From CAZOKO01 sp964580455 (GTDB lineage: Bacteria; Desulfobacterota; WTBG01): 27,021 nucleotides of DNA. Shown one piece after another: positions 24,969-27,021 of this stretch (positions are counted from its first letter, which is position 1; each line of letters starts with the position of its first letter). A program made the position numbers and the translations under genes. The notes beneath the pieces are model-generated. The model saw only the letters and a list, made by a program, of their open reading frames with translations. It searched no databases and was not told the origin of the DNA. Location of the stretch: positions 1 to 27,021 of the forward strand of contig CAZOKO010000030.1 in assembly GCA_964580455.1 (NCBI GenBank), in the 5' to 3' direction.

Positions 24969-24995
24969 GTCATTCCTGCGGAAGCAGGAATCCAG
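24969..24995. repeat. Palindromic repeat of the GTCATTCCTGC...GGAATCCAG type
   Basis: ATTCCTGC (24972-24979) and GCAGGAAT (24984-24991) form a perfect hairpin with a GGAA loop, flanked by GTC and CCAG. This is the form of a palindromic intergenic repeat widespread in bacterial genomes (GTCATTCCCGC...GCGGGAATCCAG). In the frame open into leuD it would read AVIPAEAGIQ, a known artefact peptide of this repeat. Confidence 0.75.
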
Positions 24996-25019
24996 ATTTT
25001 TATCAATACGAGAAAAGTT

Positions 25020-25523
25020 ATGAACATAAAAGGAACATCCTGGAAATTCAATGCGGATATCAATACGGATCTAATCATACCCGGGCGTTACCTGAACACA
25101 ATCGATCCCAACGAATTAGCCAAGCATTGCATGGAGGATATCGATCCGGATTTTCCTTCTAAAGTCAAAACGGGTGACATCATCGTGGCGGATAAAAATT
25201 TTGGTTGTGGTAGTTCCAGAGAACATGCACCCATAGCTATCAAAGCTGCTGGTGTGTCCTGTGTAATAGCGAAAAGCTTTGCCCGCATATTCTACCGAAA
25301 CGCTTTTAACATTGGCTTGCCTGTTGTCATATCAAAAGAGGCTGTCGATGGTATCGACGAATCCGATGAGGTTGAGGTGGATACCCATAAGGGTCGCATT
25401 ACAAATATCACAAAAAACAAAACCTATCAGGCCGAGCCCATACCGGCATTTATCGAGACGATCATTGCCTCTGGAGGATTGATGCCATACGTAATCAAAA
25501 AGAGGGGCTTAAACAAAACCTAA
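25020..25523 (+). CDS. leuD: 3-isopropylmalate dehydratase, small subunit
   Basis: Swivelling-domain partner of LeuC. The open frame extends back to 24939, overlapping leuC, but its first 27 codons translate the palindromic repeat; the real start is ATG 25020, giving 167 residues beginning MNIKGTSWKFNADINTDLII, the usual N-terminus. Seen: IPGRYLNTIDP, ADKNFGCGSSREHAPIAIKA, AKSFARIFYRNAFNIGLPVV. Length and form fit the HacB/LeuD small type that pairs with 420-residue LeuC. The ribosome site is weak (GAGAAAAG), consistent with the repeat having displaced the original one. Lies 64 bases after leuC. Confidence 0.95.
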   Translation: MNIKGTSWKFNADINTDLIIPGRYLNTIDPNELAKHCMEDIDPDFPSKVKTGDIIVADKNFGCGSSREHAPIAIKAAGVSCVIAKSFARIFYRNAFNIGLPVVISKEAVDGIDESDEVEVDTHKGRITNITKNKTYQAEPIPAFIETIIASGGLMPYVIKKRGLNKT

Positions 25524-25545
25524 GCAAAGGGTAGGGGACATTGAC

Positions 25546-26601
25546 ATGTATAAAATAGCCGTAATCCCGGGTGATGGAACGGGCCCCGAAGTGGTTAATG
25601 AAGGGCTCAAGGTATTGAAAGCCATTTCTGAAAAACAACACTTTAAGTACGAAACGATGCTTTATGATTTTGGTGGAGAAAAGTATAAGAGAACCGGTGA
25701 GACCCTCCCGGATTCGGCTTTAAAAGAATTTGAACGTGCGGACGCCATTTACCTGGGAGCCATTGGTCATCCGGATGTCAAACCGGGAATTTTGGAAAAG
25801 AGTATCCTGCTCAAAATCAGATTTGCTCTGGACCAATACATCAATCTGCGGCCCGTCAAACTTTATCCCGGTGTCGAAACACCCTTAAAAGACAAAGGGC
25901 CTCAAGATATCGATTTTGTCGTGATCAGGGAGAACACTGAAGGCCTGTATGTTGGCAGTGGGGGGTTTACCAGAAAAGGCACACCGGATGAGATCGCCAT
26001 TCAGGAATCGGTCAACACACGTAAAGGGGCAGAACGGTGCATTCGATACGCCTTTGATCTGTGCAAGAAAAGAGGGAAGGAGAAGAAACTCACCCTGTGC
26101 GGCAAGACCAATGTCTTGACCTACGCCCATGATCTCTGGCAGAGGGTATTTGATGAGGTAGGGAAAGAATTCTCTGATGTGACGACCGATTATGCTCATG
26201 TGGATGCTATTTGCATGTGGATGGTTAAAAACCCGGAATGGTTTGATGTTATTGTAACGGATAACATGTTTGGTGACATCATCACCGATCTGGGGGCCAT
26301 GATTCAGGGTGGTATGGGCATAGCCGCAGGGGGCAACATCAATCCGGAGGGTACCTCCATGTTTGAACCCATTGGTGGTTCCGCACCTAAATACACAGGG
26401 AAAAACGTGGTCAATCCCATGGCGGCTATCTCTGCCTGTCAGATGATGCTGAACCATCTGGGGGAGTTAGAATCTTCCAAAATTGTTGAAAAGGCCATTA
26501 TGAAAGTCTTGTCAAGTAACTTAAAAAGCCTGTCTGCCGGCAAAATGGGCTACACCACATCAGAAGTCGGCGACCTGGTGGTCAAATATATCCAGGAGTA
26601 G
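25546..26601 (+). CDS. leuB: 3-isopropylmalate dehydrogenase (isocitrate/isopropylmalate dehydrogenase family)
   Basis: Oxidatively decarboxylates 3-isopropylmalate with NAD. 351 residues. Seen: IPGDGTGPEV (8-17), YLGAIGHPDV, IRFALDQYINLRPVKLYPGV, VIRENTEGLYVGSGG, the Lys in CGKTNVL, DNMFGDIITDLGAMIQGG and a final FEPIGGSAP followed by NPMAAI. The RENTEG and LDQYINLRPVKLYPG forms resemble actinobacterial-type LeuB (and DmlA-like relatives) rather than E. coli LeuB (RELTGG). The context with leuC and leuD supports LeuB. This gene shows the strongest G+C shift of the three. ATG start after AGGGG. Confidence 0.93.
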   Translation: MYKIAVIPGDGTGPEVVNEGLKVLKAISEKQHFKYETMLYDFGGEKYKRTGETLPDSALKEFERADAIYLGAIGHPDVKPGILEKSILLKIRFALDQYINLRPVKLYPGVETPLKDKGPQDIDFVVIRENTEGLYVGSGGFTRKGTPDEIAIQESVNTRKGAERCIRYAFDLCKKRGKEKKLTLCGKTNVLTYAHDLWQRVFDEVGKEFSDVTTDYAHVDAICMWMVKNPEWFDVIVTDNMFGDIITDLGAMIQGGMGIAAGGNINPEGTSMFEPIGGSAPKYTGKNVVNPMAAISACQMMLNHLGELESSKIVEKAIMKVLSSNLKSLSAGKMGYTTSEVGDLVVKYIQE

Positions 26602-26982
26602 AAGAAACTCGAAATTGCGCGGCTGCAAGATGAGTATCAAACGCGTCTTAAAAATGAACCAAATGCAGCCCCTTAATCTAATAAGTTCCGCAATCAGAAA
26701 TCTGCAATCCTAAATCTCATATACTGTAAAACAAAGGGGTCAGACCTACACATTTGACAAAGAGATTTTTGTCTCTATCTTTTTGTTAACATAGAGGGTG
26801 ACATAGGTTGCGAGAGCAACTTGCAAAAAGTTAACGGTTAGAACTCTTCAGCTCACAGCAAAGTGAGAAGAAGGATTTCACCCATAATAGACAATTCCCA
26901 TACCCGATACTACCTCTATCATTGACACCCAACCATCTTTATCCTATACTGAGAGTATACTTCGACACTGGAGGATATACCA
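26602..26982. other. 381-base non-coding region with small palindromes and a mobile-element-like motif
   Basis: No gene seen. 26602-26676 continues the leuB frame for 24 codons after the TAG (KKLEIARLQDEY...), reading like a protein C-terminus. CCGCAATCAGAAATCTGCAA (from 26688) resembles a simple intergenic repeat. GGGGTCAGACCTACACAT (from 26737) resembles sequence found beside IS200-like/REP-associated transposases. Two hairpins follow: GTTGC-GAGA-GCAAC (26807-26820) and CTCAC-6-GTGAG (26852-26867). The end carries the promoter of the next gene. Confidence 0.5.
26922..26950 (+). promoter_or_regulatory. Near-consensus sigma-70 promoter
   Basis: TTGACA (26922-26927), a spacer of exactly 17 bases, and TATACT (26945-26950), with the predicted transcript start near 26957, then GGAGG (26970-26974) and ATG 26983. 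This is the best promoter in the window and drives the SEC-C protein gene at the edge. Confidence 0.75.
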
Positions 26983-27021
26983 ATGAAGCCAGGAAGAAAT
27001 GATCCATGTCCTTGCGGCAGT
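26983..27021 (+). CDS. SEC-C motif protein (partial, N-terminus only)
   Basis: Thirteen codons before the window ends: MKPGRNDPCPCGS. This is the start of a SEC-C zinc-binding motif like the one at the C-terminus of SecA (4642-7575), but here at the N-terminus, so it is a stand-alone SEC-C protein and not a second SecA. GGAGG is eight bases before the ATG and a strong promoter lies upstream. What follows the motif cannot be seen. Confidence 0.75.
   Translation, partial: MKPGRNDPCPCGS

Noticed and set aside
25885..26457. 190-residue minus-strand open frame inside leuB
   Set aside because: Fully antisense to leuB, His/Pro-rich low-plausibility translation, no ribosome site.
26599..26601. TAG of leuB as a readthrough or recoded codon
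   Set aside because: LeuB is already full length at the TAG, and TAG also ends trpF, tsf, tsaB, ilvB, ilvC, pssA and leuC here.
26761..26785. AGAGA/TCTCT stem with a following T-run as a leuB terminator
   Set aside because: Five AT-rich pairs only, about 160 bases after leuB; too weak to call.
1..27021. tRNA or rRNA genes
   Set aside because: I saw no T-loop-like GTTCRANNC with a matching acceptor stem and no rRNA-like sequence; a proper covariance-model scan was not possible.

Overview
The window reads as a stretch of bacterial chromosome made mostly of housekeeping genes, AT-rich, with nearly all genes on the + strand. Many starts are non-ATG (TTG for argJ, rpsB, pyrH, cdsA, dxr and probably leuA; GTG for secA, the ferredoxin and ilvB). 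No 16S rRNA is present, so taxonomy is inference. SecA has an enlarged pre-protein cross-linking region and a cysteine-rich insertion that I associate from memory with Planctomycetota. With the low GC this would fit a Brocadiales-like (anammox-type) planctomycete or another candidate phylum, but I cannot confirm it.

Layout. 1-1031 (minus strand): 5' part of a sigma-70 gene running off the left edge. 1032-1751: non-coding, with palindromes, a Fur-box-like site and a strong hairpin. 1752-2324: lipoprotein. 2532-7575: trpF-like gene, pmbA/tldE and secA. 7643-8824: argJ. 8854-8882: a good promoter in front of rpsB-tsf-pyrH-frr, then a 56-codon 2[4Fe-4S] ferredoxin and a terminator. 12009-17171: uppS-cdsA-dxr-rseP-tsaB (undecaprenyl and isoprenoid precursors, phospholipid precursor, site-2 protease, tRNA t6A factor). 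17250-23246: a DUF465 small protein, then ilvB-ilvN-ilvC-pssA-leuA ending in a terminator-like hairpin. 23331-23645: a non-coding element with near-perfect terminal inverted repeats. 23678-26601: leuC-leuD-leuB, richer in G+C than what precedes. The right edge has mobile-element-like non-coding sequence and the first 13 codons of a SEC-C protein with a near-consensus promoter.

Together ilvBNC, leuA and leuCDB cover valine synthesis from pyruvate (apart from ilvD and a transaminase, not present here) and the leucine branch. The leucine set seems to have two origins: leuA travels with ilvBNC-pssA, while leuCDB sits behind a repeat element with different base composition.

I see no phage, CRISPR, toxin-antitoxin or defence system, and no clearly novel multi-gene system. 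The items most worth checking are the cysteine-rich SecA insertion, the RseP with three PDZ domains, the aberrant stand-alone TrpF with its odd leader, the yeast-Ilv5-like IlvC, and a family of short repeats occupying several intergenic gaps.
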